The translations under genes were made by a program, and so were the position numbers. The notes under the pieces are model-generated. The model ran no database searches, was not told the DNA's origin, and was given only the letters and a program-made list of their open reading frames with translations. Below, one piece after another: positions 24,601 through 39,600 of a stretch of 64,000 bases of DNA (positions are counted from its first letter, which is position 1; each line of letters starts with the position of its first letter). This DNA comes from Hydractinia symbiolongicarpus (lineage: Eukaryota; Cnidaria; Hydrozoa; Anthoathecata; Hydractiniidae), in contig NC_079880.1 in assembly GCF_029227915.1 (NCBI RefSeq), forward strand, positions 16,694,001 through 16,758,000, in the 5' to 3' direction.

Positions 24601-27600
24601 CTAAACAGAAGTAGAACCTACTAATGTTTATTAACGTCAATAAGAAAAATAAAAACTTTATAAACAAGGGATGTAATAATGATTGTTACCCGTCTGGATT
24701 TTGTAAGCAGGCAATACAAGTTTTCAGGTATTCTGATTGGCTAAATGCTCTTGACAACGGGGCTATATGGAGCAGTATTTCCCGTCGTCAAGAAAAATGG
24801 TAGCTTAAAATATAAACAAGCACAAGAAAACAAATTTGAAAAAGAACTGAAAATAATTTTATATCTAATTTCTACAATACATTAACTGATAAAACATTTT
24901 TTTACCCTGAGTGTTAATGAAAGTAGTAAATTGTATTATTACAGTATAAAAGCACTAAACAAAACTTTTCTTTTTTATTTAACTAAGACAGTTAACAAAT
25001 AAAGTAATACCCGATTACCCCGTGCTTTACCTAAAATATTGCCCGTAGTCATTGCAGTGACCTCCCAAGCTCAGTGGGCACTTAGACCTCAGGCGATATT
25101 TTGCGGTACAGTCCGGGGGAATCGGTTATTATTGCATTAAGGTAGCAGTAGTGGAGTTATCAGGTATTGCTTAATTATCCTGCAACATTAAGAACTACCA
25201 TAAGAGTTGTTTTATCCACAAATAATTTTCTGTTTTGTACACCACAAATGATTGATTAAGTTGATTGTCGGGTTTTAGAGATATTCAGGGAGCTTCCAAG
25301 AAAATTAGAAGAGCTGTGTTACAGTTTACGCCTGTGAGGTATGTAAGCAGTTCTTATTAAGTTTGTTGTTAATTCGTTAAGGTACGAAATTTTAATCAGT
25401 CCATCTTTGTACTCTCTGATTGACCAATTCAGTTGAGCAGGGATAAAACACAGATGAAACTTGATTAATTTTACATCTGCTAATATGTGCCATTTAGATA
25501 ACTATTTCAGTGAATCATTAGTGCCAGTGTTTACAGGATCGGCATCTCAGCACTGTTGAGTCTATCTCCATCATAACTCTAAAATAACAAAAAGGGTAAA
25601 AGGTGCTTAGTCTGAATCTAAAAATGGATCTGTTCGAGCTTGTGATCAATTGCTTTCAATATTCCAGCTTTATCAAATCCCTTGATTATCAGCTGCTGGA
25701 AATTTCTCAAATTATTAATAATTCATTGAGCATGAACTAGTTTTACCACAATATGGTTTGTACACACATTATTTAAAAAAAAAACACCATTAAGCAAATT
25801 TTGGATTTTTAGGGCAATTAAAAAGTTCAGACATTAAAAAAATCGGACAATTATATCTCTGGACAAACATTCTGAAAATAAATCTGCACATGCGCAATAT
25901 TTAATTTACCATACTACGTAATTTTCTCTTATTCGCCAGCATTTATCAGCCCATCAGATTTCGAAATACAATTGCAAGACAAGGTTTAGAATTTCATAAT
26001 GAAAACAAAGTTAAGGAGAAAGAAAAGTTTAACTTTTTTTGTGCAATATTTAATATAAACATTGAATATCTTATTATTGAGTATAATTATCGAGTATAGT
26101 AAATAAAAAAAGTGCTGAAATATGCTGAAATGTGTAAAGTAACGAAATAAAAATAAATATCTTGTTATGTACAGTTTAATTTTTCGCGCTGGTGTGAACT
26201 GCATTCAAACGACAGTGACGAATGACTGTGAACATTCTTTAAAAAAAGCCTTTCAAATAAATAAATTAAGCATAAGATCCATACAAAATAGCTGAGTATG
26301 TAGATATGTATTATGTGAGAAATCTGTCAGGTCATTCCATATAGCATCATGATTTCTTATGTAAACTAAAGTAAAGTATAAACTGTTTAGCTGGACAGAA
26401 GTACGATGGTTCGACCCGAAATGCATAAAGATGAGATATACGTCACTATGTTTGCTATGTATCATCTGGCAGGTGTGTATTTTGTACAAGTTGCAAACGT
26501 GCCCATAAATCGCAATGTCTACCATATTTAATCTCTAAGACCGGTTTGTGATAATAACTGCAAAAAATTTTGCACTGCAACGTCACAGCAAGAAATGCTA
26601 GAAACACATCGTTTGTTAGAAGAATAGTAATGAGCTTGAAAAAAACGTAGTATAATGTTTTGCTAAATATTTTGTTTGATATCCAAGCCAATCTTTTTAT
26701 GAAACTCTTCTGTTTATTTTAATCTTATACATATTTCAGTCTGAAAAATCGTCTTGTTTAGATTAGATTAACTTCATGCTAAATAGTGAGTTTCTATCTC
26801 CGGCCTCAAATAAGTGCCTTTTACAGTTTAGAAATTTAATGAGTTCCAGGGCGCTAATTAGAGTAAAGACAATTTGTTGTTTAGATTTCAGAGTTAAACA
26901 CGTTCTTCTTGAAGCATGTGTTTGTTCTTCCCACTGGTCATTATCTCAATGTTGGACGTGTTGTTCTAATCAGTTTAGTTGTTATGCCTACCCTCAGGTA
27001 AGGTAACGAGCATTTCATCATTTCTAAAAAAAATCTATATTATAATAACCACGGTACTGTCAGCGCCCATTAATATTCATGTTCCAATTCGAATTTTCTA
27101 ACCGGCAAGCGTTCTTATTTCTGCACTCTCCCAAGGGACTTTACTTCTGCCAAGTAATCAAAAACCTCATACTTTTCAAATGGCTAAGCCCATTTCGACG
27201 TTTAGTTTTGACTGAAAGCGTCAACGAGCAGAATACGCAATCACATAGATTGATTTTGCGCAGTTAATCAGTTTTATTTTTACGAATTTTTATAGTTTAG
27301 TTGTATCTTTTTCACTTTCTTTCATTTCTAAATTTTAAATATATTTATTTTGATGTTTTAGCTACATAGCCGTAGGGACTTTCATTTGATCATAACTATG
27401 CATACAAATTATTTCTGAGAATGTCCCCAGACAACACTGCAGGATTTTTTTTTCTTTTTGATTGTTTATTATCTCCCTTCAAGCGGAAGATTACTCTGAA
27501 AGTGCAGGACAATATTACAGATGATTTTTGAACAATTGCTGTTTTGTTTTAAATTTCGTTTGCTTGTCTATTCCCTCTGTTTCTCATTAAATTGTCTGTT

Positions 27601-30600
27601 ACATTTTTTCCTCCAGCCTGAGGAGTTGCTAAGAAGTTGCTTAATTTTTGGGTCAAATAGACACTTCCCGAATAAAAACTTTAAGTAATCTTTTTCACAT
27701 CGAAACGAGGCATCCCTTGGCTTAGAAAGTAAATAAAGAAGGCGAATTTAAGTGAGAGTGCATGTAAAACTGAATGTAACGAAGCTTATCCAGAAACTTC
27801 AAGACAAAGACCTGAAAGGGTAACTGTTGGTGGTTCAGGTATTTTTGCTCTGGATGTGGGAGTGCAACATACAATCAGTCCAAAAAGAAGTCATGGATTG
27901 GTTTTTTCGCATTTCCATCGGATGATTCCGTAGCACGTCAATGGGAAAGAGCTGTGTCAGACGAAAGGGAGTTGGTGATACATTTAAAATTACCAAAAAA
28001 ACTGTGGTTTGCGAATTCCACTTCAAAATAACAGATATCAAAGTATCAGCTGGTGGAAAAGGTCGCAAATCTTTAGTAAAAGGTGCTATTACATTCATAT
28101 TCAGAACCGTAGAAGAGCCAAAATCCAAACGTAAGCCACCACTTGAACGCTTATGTGTTAATAATATTAAATATGAGTGCGATGCAGTATATATGATCAA
28201 CCTGAAGATGAGCTTTTATTATATGATCAACCTGCTGTACGGGAAGACATCAGAACAACAAGGTTACTATTTTTAAATGCACTTGTTGCGCCCCTTTTCC
28301 TCTTACCCAGAGTCTGTGCGTGAGAATGGTGCATTGAGTTTGTAACAAACTAAGGTTGTTTTTCGTGAAAGATACGGCACTTAGACCATTTACAAACGCT
28401 AAGTTAGAACGAGTTTTTAGCCGCATGAACAGAATCAAAATGGATTCGCGGAATAGATTAGCGCAGGAACGGCTCGAAAAACAACTGCGAGTTGGCGAGG
28501 AAAGTGTTAATATAACAACTTCAATCCAGATTGTTGTATTCAAATTTGGTATGCAGAAAAAGTTCCAAGATTAAATGGTGCAAAACGCCGTAAATATTCC
28601 TCTAAGAGAAGAAATATTACAGACGGAGCAAGCAATAACACAGTGATGGACATTGCTGCTGTCACTTTGTCGGAGCTGGAAAGTAAAAAAGATGATGATA
28701 GTGAACTTTTATAAAAAAAATTTTAAGTTGAAAGTTTTCTATAATAAAAAGGCAATTATTTGATTTGGTTCACTTTCCTCAAAATTTAGTTCCTCACAAT
28801 TTATTGCTGCTTCTCTTATTATTATATTTTTCGTTGAAACATAGGAGCTGGGAAAGAAGTTATTCGTAACTCGTCCACCGTAGAAAAGTGAGCATACGCG
28901 ATAAGAACTAAAAACAAATATAAAATGTCCAGACACCGTGATCGCTGAGCAATATGTGTGTGCTGATTGCAGGTACAGGAACTTTTTTCTATAAATCCAT
29001 TGCTGGTAAGAAGAAAACTGGAAAATTAGCTATAAAATCATACAAATATGTCACACCATTACAGTGTTTAAATATGCTGGAAAGTTTCCCTCATCCTGCC
29101 ACCATGGGACCGCACTCGGCAAACACTGAACTGGTACAAATATAACATGTGTAAAGCATTTCTGACATCATAATTAGAATCCTGAAAGAATAGCTATTCA
29201 TGTTTATGACATGGCTCAAGAATGGATTTATTTTGTCACATGTTAGTTGGTTAATGGACATACCAAATTCAACAATCTCTCACCACATATCATGGATAAA
29301 TTATTTGTATTTCACTTTGGGTTCCATGCCAATATAGCATTCTAAAGAACAAATTCTTGATACAATGCCAGAAAGTTTCAAGGCTACTTATCGTGATACA
29401 AGATGTATTTTGGATTGCATAGAATTTTTTGTCGAAGGCCTTCTTCTTTGATAAGTCAAAGCACTCATTGGTATTGCACCCCCTGGTGCAATAACATTCA
29501 TAAGTCAACTTTATGATGGTTCGATTTCTGATAATGAAATAATTATGAGGTGTGGTATATTGAATCCTGCACTTTGGGGAAGTGATGACTCAGTAATGGC
29601 TGATAGAGGATTTACCTTAGAAGAACTTAGACGGTTGAATGTTAAATTGAACATTCCATTTTTGCTTGGTGGCAGAATCAACTTACGAAGGCTGAGGTAA
29701 AGGAAAGCCAATCTATTGCTTCGGTTCTTATACATGTTGAGCGTGCCATTAGACGTGTGAAACTAGTATAGAAAGTGTTGCGGAGAGGTTGCCAAGGCAA
29801 AGGCATTAAGCACGGCAAAGGCACGGCAAAGGCAGCCAAGGAAAGAGGAAGAGGAATCAGCAAGGCAGGGGTAGGCAAGGCATGGGAGGCACAGGCAAGG
29901 GCATAGTAGGCAGGCACCAGAAAAGGCATGGGAAGGGTAGGCAAAGGCATTAAGCACGGCAAGAAAAGGGCACGGCAATGCACAGCAAAGCAGGCAAGGA
30001 AACAGGAAGAGGAATCAGCAAGGCAGGGGTAGGCAAGGCATGGGACGCCAGGCAAGGCCATAGAAGGCAGGCAACAGAAAAGGCATAGGAAGGGTAGGCA
30101 ATGGCAAGGGGACGGCAAGGCAGGGGCAGGCACGTTAATAGAAACTCTCTCCCCCTACAACTCAAAGATATACTCAATGTAAAGTATTACATTTATATAA
30201 GGTCAATATACAGTGAATCATCTTAGCAGAATTATGTGCCAATATAATACAACCTGGTTGTTGTAGGTGCAAGATAATTGTTTTTCATGCCCTGTCCAGG
30301 ATTCGAACCTGGATCTCTCGTTTGCAAGAGTGTCATAGCCATTAGACCAACAGGGCATGAATATATTATGAAAAACTTTACATGTGTATCTTATATATGC
30401 TCACATAGCCTTTTTACTAACTAGGCAGGGGGACCTGGCGTTGATTATGTCTGGTTTAGTCACAAGTAACTATAACACCTGGCGCGATTTATACGTTTTG
30501 TAAACTGTGCCACACAAACATGTGGAGCGCTTTAGTACATGCAGTATATATATGATAAATTATGTGAAGCACACATAACAGTAAGATGTCTCAGGTGTAA

Positions 30601-33600
30601 TATATTTTTTAAATAATAACTTTTTTGCAAAAATACAGTTTATATGTTGTGCCCATCTTAGCGAATTTTTTCAAAATGTTTCTGGCAAAACTTAAAAAGT
30701 GAATTTCAATCCAGGGTGAGTGCTTAGTACAGGTATGTTGCACATCCATATAGGTTTAATACCATTTCAAACAAAAGATTAGCTTAAACTTCTGTTAAAT
30801 AGAAACACAGGTAACAGCTTGTTGTTAACACAGGGCTGAGAGACTTGTACAGGTATACTGTTTCGCACATACGTTTCGGCACAATACCCATTTCTAAAAA
30901 ACTATCCTAACTTCAGTTCAAACAAACAGACAGTTAACAACCTGTTCTTATCCTACGCAGCTAAAACAATTTTATATACTTTGTGGAAAATTTTGTAACA
31001 TTTAAAAATAAAAATACAGTTTAAATAGAAACAACCTGTTTTTACCTTCTCTAAGCAAAAAACCCCCGCAATATTTAATGGAAAAAGTTTCTGTTAAAGA
31101 TTAAAAATTAAACACCGCACTATGATTGAGTGTATTATCTCACTCACTGTGTAGTATATGTAGAGCTATAGCTAGCTATAGCCAGAAAATCTATTTCTTT
31201 GTAGCTAGCTAGTTTTATACTAGCCATTATGATATTGTTTGATCTTTTTATGCTATTAGCCAGCTAGCTCTTCAATTCAAGTAGCTCTAGCTAGCTATTT
31301 AAGTTCTATTATTATTCCAGCTCAGTCAGTAGTTTTATGCTAGCTAGCCTTAGGTGTGAGTGAGAATAAGAAAGGGTTCATTACATACCCTTTCTTTCTT
31401 CGCTTTCTTAAACATAACAAGCCCTTCCGTCAGTTGCGATATGGCTTAGATTGAGTTTGAGGCGCTATGTGTCCGAGAAAATGTCATGTGATGTTAGTAA
31501 AAGTGATTTACGTATCACGTGGCTAAAAAGTGTAGGCAGATTTAACCTAAACTGGAAACGGCACCATTTACACTTGGTACCATATTTAAAAAACAACCAA
31601 AACTCCATCGCCGTGCTAAAAACATGTTGTCTCGCTCACTAGAAAAATGTACCTAAGAATGACCATATGAAATCGCTGGGAGACTGGGCCCCAAAACGAC
31701 GGATTTTTGATATTTTTGATGTATAGGGGGACGGGGCGCGGAAATCGTATAGAAATCCTATATACTCTCCACCGTGCTTACTTTTTCTTTTATATTTGGC
31801 TTATTTAATGAGGAAATGGGCTCCGCTACGCTCCGCTAAAATTTAAAGTTTTTCTAAATGAAGTGCCATTAGCCTTACATGACTCAATCAACCAATTATG
31901 GACAGTATCGTGTTTATTGTGTAACTTCCTACCACCTCTTGTGCAAAAAAAAAATATAAAACATAATACATTAACAAATACTGCAGATGTATGTACTGCG
32001 ACAATATTTATATATCCATTGAGTTATATGATCAACATCATTCAGCTACTGTTTTTGATTTTTTTTTTTTTTTTAATATCTGTGCCAACATGTGTTCCTT
32101 CTAAAAGTTGTTCAATTTCGATATGAGGTCCACAAAGTAGGATTCATCAAATTGTGTTCGCACAATGATAAGACCTTTGAATTGGAATACTACAAAGTCA
32201 CAATATTGTAAGTGTGATAAGCCCATGGCAAGTTGAATCATCATTCATCGTTTTCCACGCTAGCATGGGTTGGACGGGGTATATTAATGACCCTCTTCCA
32301 ATCTGATCTAGACTGTGTTAGATCGAAACTCAACTTCCTCTGTATCAAGTCTGTCCTTATAACCTCCTGCCAAGTCTTTCTCGGTCTGCCTCTGGGCTTT
32401 GCCTCAGGAACTATCAAGTCTCTACACTTTCTTACCCAATTAGCCTCCTCCATTCTCTCCAAGTGCCCCAGCCAATTCAATCTTCTTATCTGGATAACAT
32501 CTTTAATTCTACGCCTGCTTCTTAGCTCATCTGAACTCTTTCTGTCTCTCAGACTGGCGTTACACATCCACCTAACCATTCTCATATCATTCCTTTCTAA
32601 ACGGTCAAGATCTTCCTGCTTCACTGCCCATGTCTCACTACCGTACAACATAACACTTCTTACACAGGCCTCATACAACCTACCTTTTACCTCAATTGAC
32701 AGGACTCTGCTAGTCAACAAAGGAAGTAACTCTCTGAACTTTTCCAAGCAGAACCTATCCTGCAAGTAACACTTCTTCCAACACCCCCTTCACTGCCCAA
32801 CATATCACCAAGTAACAGAAGTTCTCAACTATCTCTAACGAGCCACTGTTGTACATCATTGAAGCTGGAAATATTTCATTCTCTATAATCTCACCTTTGC
32901 AACGCTCACATACAAACTGAATGTCAGCTCTTAACCTTCCACCAATACTACTGCACTTCTTATGTACCCAATGCTTGCAAATCTGACAAAAAATTGAGGT
33001 ACTACCAACCCCTTTTCCTGCAAACTCCACAAGGCCACTTTTCAACTACAAGGTCACACTTGGCTGCAATGCTACTAATCATGACTTTAGACTTTGCTGT
33101 GTTCACCCTTAGCCCTTTCTCTTCTAGTCCTTTCTTCCACTTCTCACACTTTTCAACTAATTCTTCCATCGACTCTGCTATGAGAACCAAATCATCTGCA
33201 TACAATAACTCCCATGTACAACCTGTTCTGAACTCCATCAACAGCGCTTTTAAGACTAGAACAAACAACAAAGGACTAAGTACAGAACCCTGATGTACAC
33301 CAACATTTACACTAAATTCATCACTAAGTGAATCGTTAATCCTGACACGACTTCTAGCATTGCTGTACATAGACTGTACCATTGTAACTAGCCACTCATC
33401 CACACCTAATTTTCTCATAGCCCACCAAATAACTTTACGTGCCACTCTATCAAAAGCTTTCTCTAAATCTACAAAGGCAAAATAGAGATTCTTTCTCTTT
33501 CCTAAATACTTTCCCTGAAGCTGTCTGAGTAGAAATGTTGCATCTGTAGTGCCACGCCCTGGAACAAAACCAAATTGCATCTTATCTATATCAATCCTTT

Positions 33601-36600
33601 CTCTAAGTAACTTATCAATCACTCTTTCAATAACTTTCATTACTTGATCAACCAACTTCAAACCTCTATAGTGAATTTGTGTATAATATCCGAAGGGGTG
33701 ATTTTTTTGCAGATTTAAAGTTCCATTTTCATCCTTCTGTACATAAAATTGTTTTATTCTCAAAAATATTCTTTGGTGTGTCATTGTCAGAGGCAATTAA
33801 TTTCGATTAATCCAGGCTCGCTGCTGTAATCGTTATCACAAATAACACCATCTCCACTTGCAGCCAGAAAAGTGATGACTGAATGACAATGCCTGTTTCT
33901 GGCATAGATACATTTCTTTAAACAATCAAAATAATTATCCCTATCCAAAGGTTCATGTTTTATACCATGCTGTATAGCATCTTTGGTTGATTTTGAAGTA
34001 ACCTTTTCTTTTTTTGATAATGCAGAGACCAATGTTTCAAAGTTTTTTTCCTGATTTTAATTTTGTGCGCTACACTTAAGTTATCTGTTCTCCCCGAGTT
34101 TGAACCAGTCCTGGCATTCACTTGGTGATACTGTTAACTTCTCATTTTTGATTGCTTTATCTTTTGTCAGTTCGATTGTTTTGAAAAATGAATCTTCGCT
34201 TTCCAAACCAGTATAATTGTAGATGTGAAATCAATTTCTTTGTATAGAAGATCTGTTGAATTCGCATTCATAGTGTACATGCTGGCTCTTCAGGAACAGT
34301 GGACAGTTGCTTGAGAGAATAATTAGCCAATTCAAATAAAAGAGCCATTACATGATTACAGTAGCCACTTGCCCCGGCTGGGCTAGAGCACTTTGCATCT
34401 TAAACTAAACTGGTTCTTCTAATTAAAGAAACATTGATATTCCGTGTCAGCTTTTTCATGCTGGCGCTGCATTTTGCTTTAACTATGAGTCCCTTCTTGT
34501 GTATACTCAATATTTATTTGAACATGCGCATTGACATTTTTTCACTACGGTCTGTTTACACGATGAATTATCGAGCGAAGTGAAATTTCACTTTTGTCTT
34601 TCAGGCAGAAGTAAAAATCAGGCCAAAGTGAAACTCACTTTGCCTTGTTCATGTAAACAGTAGCAGTGTTTTCATAGCGTGTAGAAGTATTGAATTTTGA
34701 CTTTGGGCGAAGTGAAACCTTCATGTAAACGCTGCCTAAGTCATGACTATATAACTATTACCGTTTAAATGATGGAATTTCTTCAAATGATAATTTTGAC
34801 TGTGTACTTAAATCCATAAAAGTAAACAAAGAACGCCAGGCTGAGCGCTCACTTTTCCAGACCTTTGTTGCGAAATTTCACCCCCAAAAGTGAAGCTCAA
34901 AGTAAATAGTTGATCACTTAGGGTTTAAGACTATGGCTTTTAGAAGAATCTTAAATTTCGACCACGTCACCTTGGAGGAAATGTGCTCTTTACTTATCTA
35001 TTTTTATGCAAATAATTTTTATTTTATTTCTAATCACTTTTTAGGCAGTTTTACTTATATGTAACAGACACTAGATGTAAAAGAATTGGTACCCAATGTT
35101 GGATGTTTGTGTAAGCTGTTATCAAGTTTGTCCTGGATAGTGTGCCAAACCGAGATTTAAGAGCCAATTTCTGTAAGATGGAGCAAGTGCTGATAGTAAT
35201 TTTTTTCCTTTTCTTTTGAGATATTTAATATCATCTGAGACAAAAAAATTTTAAGGTTCAAATTTTGATAATAACAATTTACGGCCAATTTAATATTATT
35301 CAAAATTAGGGGTCAGATGTAAATTGTTTCCTGCAATTTTTGTTAGCCTATAGGTGATAATATATGTCATACAAATTTCTTTTTAATTGTTGTTACTATG
35401 TGATCTGTATAATTGAATCTAAAGGAAAAGTTCATGTGGCCATTGTGGCGCCACAAGCAATATTTGAACATTTTTTTCTTTTTCCTGTTCTTTGGAGTGT
35501 ATTGTACCTGGATTTATTTAGTTTTTCATTATTCCTAAGATAGTAGTACTTCATTTTTAGTTGTAAGGCTCTAATCTCACCAAAATTTTTTATTTATTTT
35601 GAGCATCCCATAGATTGCGGCGCCATTTTGGTCACGTAATTTTTTCCTTTAAATTCAATAGTACAGACCAAATACTTAAAGAAATTCAGCAATCTATAAT
35701 AATAATAATAATAATAACTGATTTATTTCAAGCATATCCATAAATTACATGGTTCTTCATCTTGAAATACGTAAGTATATACATGCAATAGCGTAAAGTA
35801 AAAAATCCTTGAAATCTATGTGACTATCAAGGCACATAACCTATAGACAAACTGATATGTGGAAATATATTACAACTGGATATCATAGGCGTAGAACAAC
35901 GCTGGGGACGATGTTCTAAAATGAACTCTCTGTGGAACAATTCGTTGCGTAAAAATACTAAATTTTTGCAGCTTTGGATGCGCTGAAAATTTAATGTGTG
36001 GGAATATTTCTTTTCAAGGGCGCGAGAAAATTAGATCCTTCAAAACTAAAAAAAAATGGATTAATGAGAGTTAAAATTTAGCATCTCTTTTTACAGAATT
36101 AAGAAAATAAAGATTGCTAATAATCACAATATTGTCACTGTTGGTCGACGTAAATCCAAGATTGACGAAGCTTTTGAGTGCCAATAATCCATGCAAATTT
36201 ATACTTTTATAAAATTAAAACCTTTATTCTAAAAAGTTGGAAAAACCGTAGAGAGTGTGCGAAAATTTCACGATTAAGAGAATGTGCGTCGTAAAGTACC
36301 CTCTTCCAACCGGAAGATAATACACGGAACTCAGATAATAATAGACTTTTGTGTTAATGACTTTGGAGAAGACCCCATGAAATTTCGTTTCAAGAAACAG
36401 AAGACCAACGGACCGGCTTGTACGTAAATTACCGGCACTAGTTATGAAAATTGATTTTTTGAAGCCAAGGTATCTGCTGCAATGCATTTCGAAAACTGGC
36501 AAGAAATAATTAAAACAAAAACAAACAATCTACAGAGATGAATGTTTTTCAAACGAAAACAATTTTTTAACTTTATCAAGATTTTAAAACAGTTTCAAAT

Positions 36601-39600
36601 TTTGACAGAGACAACAACGTCATGTGAGGTTTCACTTTTTTCTTTTATCACACATATTGAAAGATTACATCACTCCATTGGATGCGATCTAGAAAGAAAA
36701 AGAAAACATTGTCCTATATTGAAGTCTCTAAATACATTAAAATCCAGTGCCTTTGAGGGATGATATTTAAAGCTAAATTTCCAAACTAAAAAATATCTAT
36801 CATTTTCCTGAACATAGACATAGCTGATACTTCTGTCACTATGTATTTTACCATAAACATGTATACAGTCATGTTGTCATTTATGTTGTTGCATGTGTAC
36901 CAAGTAATATCAAATAATCGGTGCATAAAGTTTTATAAAATATTACAGATCTTTTTCGCCTGCTTGCCTTGATTCTAAGGATTTACTAATTATAAAGATT
37001 TTATAGAAATTTAAATAGTAGTTTTAAGTGGAAGCCAATTTTTCAGGATTTGGGAGGTATGCGACCTAAGAATTTGGCAGACAGTATTTAATAGATAAAA
37101 GCTGAGTGTGTATCATATTAATCACCTTTAGCCTAGGTTGCCTATACACGCAACTAGTTACATGAACACATATACACAGCATTAGAGCTGCAAGTAGCTA
37201 AATACAACTGTTTGGAAATCATGTAATTAATAATAATTGATCAGTAGTGATTTATATTTTATGTGATTATTATTTAGTAACCAAAGTAATTAGTTGATAA
37301 AGACTAATTACAAAATGTATAATACAGAGTAATTGAAGGGATATATAAGTATTTTTTGCTGCACATAGTCCAAGAGCTCGTGACTTAATCGTTCAACCCA
37401 TAAGTTACGGAAGGTTTGACCTGATGTATCAAGAGTGAATAACCAGAAATGCAAAAAAATGTTTGTAAGGTGCATTGTGTTTGGGGCGTTTGTCTCCCCG
37501 GGTCTCTGGGATTGTCCCAAATTGAGCGTGTTTTCATCCCATTGGATACATGCATCAAATCATGGTAAAAATATTCTTATAAACTAAGTATTCAAAATTT
37601 ATAAAAACTTCCCAAAATATAAGGGGCAGAATGTAGGTCAGATCCCCCTCAAAGAGGCCTAAAAAGGCCCACAAAGTACCCCATAAGGTCCAAAATGTAA
37701 CATTGTGCAATGATGCTATGGGGAAGTTTTAAAATGTAAGAACTTATCAAAATTTCCAGTCTTAAAGCATGGTCAGACCTTCCCAACAAGTTTTACACTC
37801 TAAATCCCATAGAAACTGTGTAAATGTTACCTCACCAGGTATAAGGCACAAAAACTACCCAAGATAAATTATCAAAATTCAGATTTCAAATACAAAATAA
37901 CATACTAAAATACTTGGGTCAAAGTGTAGGTAAGACCCCCTACAAAGAATTCAAAAAGGCCTTAAAAATACCTCATAAAGTACATTCACCAAAACTTGTA
38001 GGTAAGTTCTACTTGTATAAAAGGACTTGAACGAAGAAGAACTTACCACATATTGTGGTACTAAGTCTTAGTTAGACCCCCACAAAAATGAGAAAATATT
38101 CTCAATCATGCACACTTTATGAAAAAAAATTCCAAGTTTATTAGGAGAAGATGCTACAGAACAGGTTAAGTGTTTTTATTCAGCATATTTTATACAAAAC
38201 ATGTTTTGAATTTTAATAGCTTATAACTAGATATTGTGATTTAGTAGAATAGCATGTGAGAAAGTGAAAGAAGAGAGATAATTTGAAGAGATAGTTTAAA
38301 CAGAAATGTGGCATATTATAAAAAAAAAAATGGAAAAAAATAAAGCTTATATGGAAATTAATTTACAGCAACCTTGTAAACAGATTAATGGTAATGATTT
38401 ATATAACCTCTTTTTTTTTGACTACACATTTTATTTATAAGAACACTCTACTTGAAGAACCCTTTAAATGCTCCCAACTTTTTGAAGTTTAATTGAAGTC
38501 CAATAGATAAACAGTTGAAACAGTCTTATTTCAAAATTCTTGAAGAATGTTTTTTTTTTTTTTGGTTCTTTGAAAAAGATGATAATATAATAAGATATGA
38601 TAAGATGTAAATAATGAATTTTTTTTTGGTAAACACACAATAGCTATTACCAGGCTTTACTTCATGAAATTGGCAAAGAAAAGGGTTACGATTTAGAATC
38701 AACAACACAAAAGTTTGAGGATAAACTGTTAAATTTTAGTAAAAAAAATCAAAATAGCAAAAGCCTTGAAAGAAAAGAAAAATATTATTTTCAGTGCTTC
38801 AATTGGTATTGAAGAAGTAGTAAAGAAATAGCAATCCCCCAAAAAAAGCGCTGACACTAAACTTAAGTCATTAGCTTTTGAATTACGGGAGGCTGTTTTT
38901 AATGCTGAAAAAAGACAATTACCAGCACATTTATTAGTACAGGACATTAAAAAAAGTAGAGATTGATGTTCCAGAAGTCTATTAAAAATTTCTATCCTAT
39001 GTTATTGGAGGACCAGATATTCAACGATCAAATTCACCTTCAATATTACGAAGAATTAAGTCTATCAGCCAAGATAGTGTCTTCGCTGTTACTTTTTGAC
39101 GGCGAAAACCTACAAACATCTTACACTAGGCGTTGCTATGAAAAGTATTTCAGGAAGTAGAAAAATAATTGAAATATTAAATCGTCTAGGGCATTGTGCG
39201 AGGTATCATACAATCGAAGAGCTGGAGACCAAACTCACGTTTGAATAAACAAAGATGAAAATACTATGCCTTGTCGAATGAAAGACGATCCTAAATTGGT
39301 ACTGGTGTAGCATTTGACAACTTCAACAGGTTTGTGGAACATTGAGTGGAAAAAGCACATTGCATGATACTATAGGAATTCCTTATCAAATACAAAGAAA
39401 ACATAATGCCTTCCATCAAGAAAAAGAGAAGAAGAACTTTTGAAGTTGTTGATTTAGAAATTGAGCCTTACAGGAAGAAACCAAAGATAAACAAAGCTAC
39501 ATTTCTAGTAAGAAACAATGAAAGAAGATCGTGTAACTCGTACAAACAATCTTGGTTTAAAGATGTTCTTTGGATGGTTTATCTACTTGTAAATGACACT

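Noticed and set aside
29678-30177. Pro/Leu/Cys-rich antisense open frames
   Set aside because: They are the complement of the GGCAAGG minisatellite; open only because the repeat lacks stop codons on that strand.
32233-32769. 178-codon + frame
   Set aside because: Antisense to the LINE C-terminal domain, which has clear family motifs on the minus strand.
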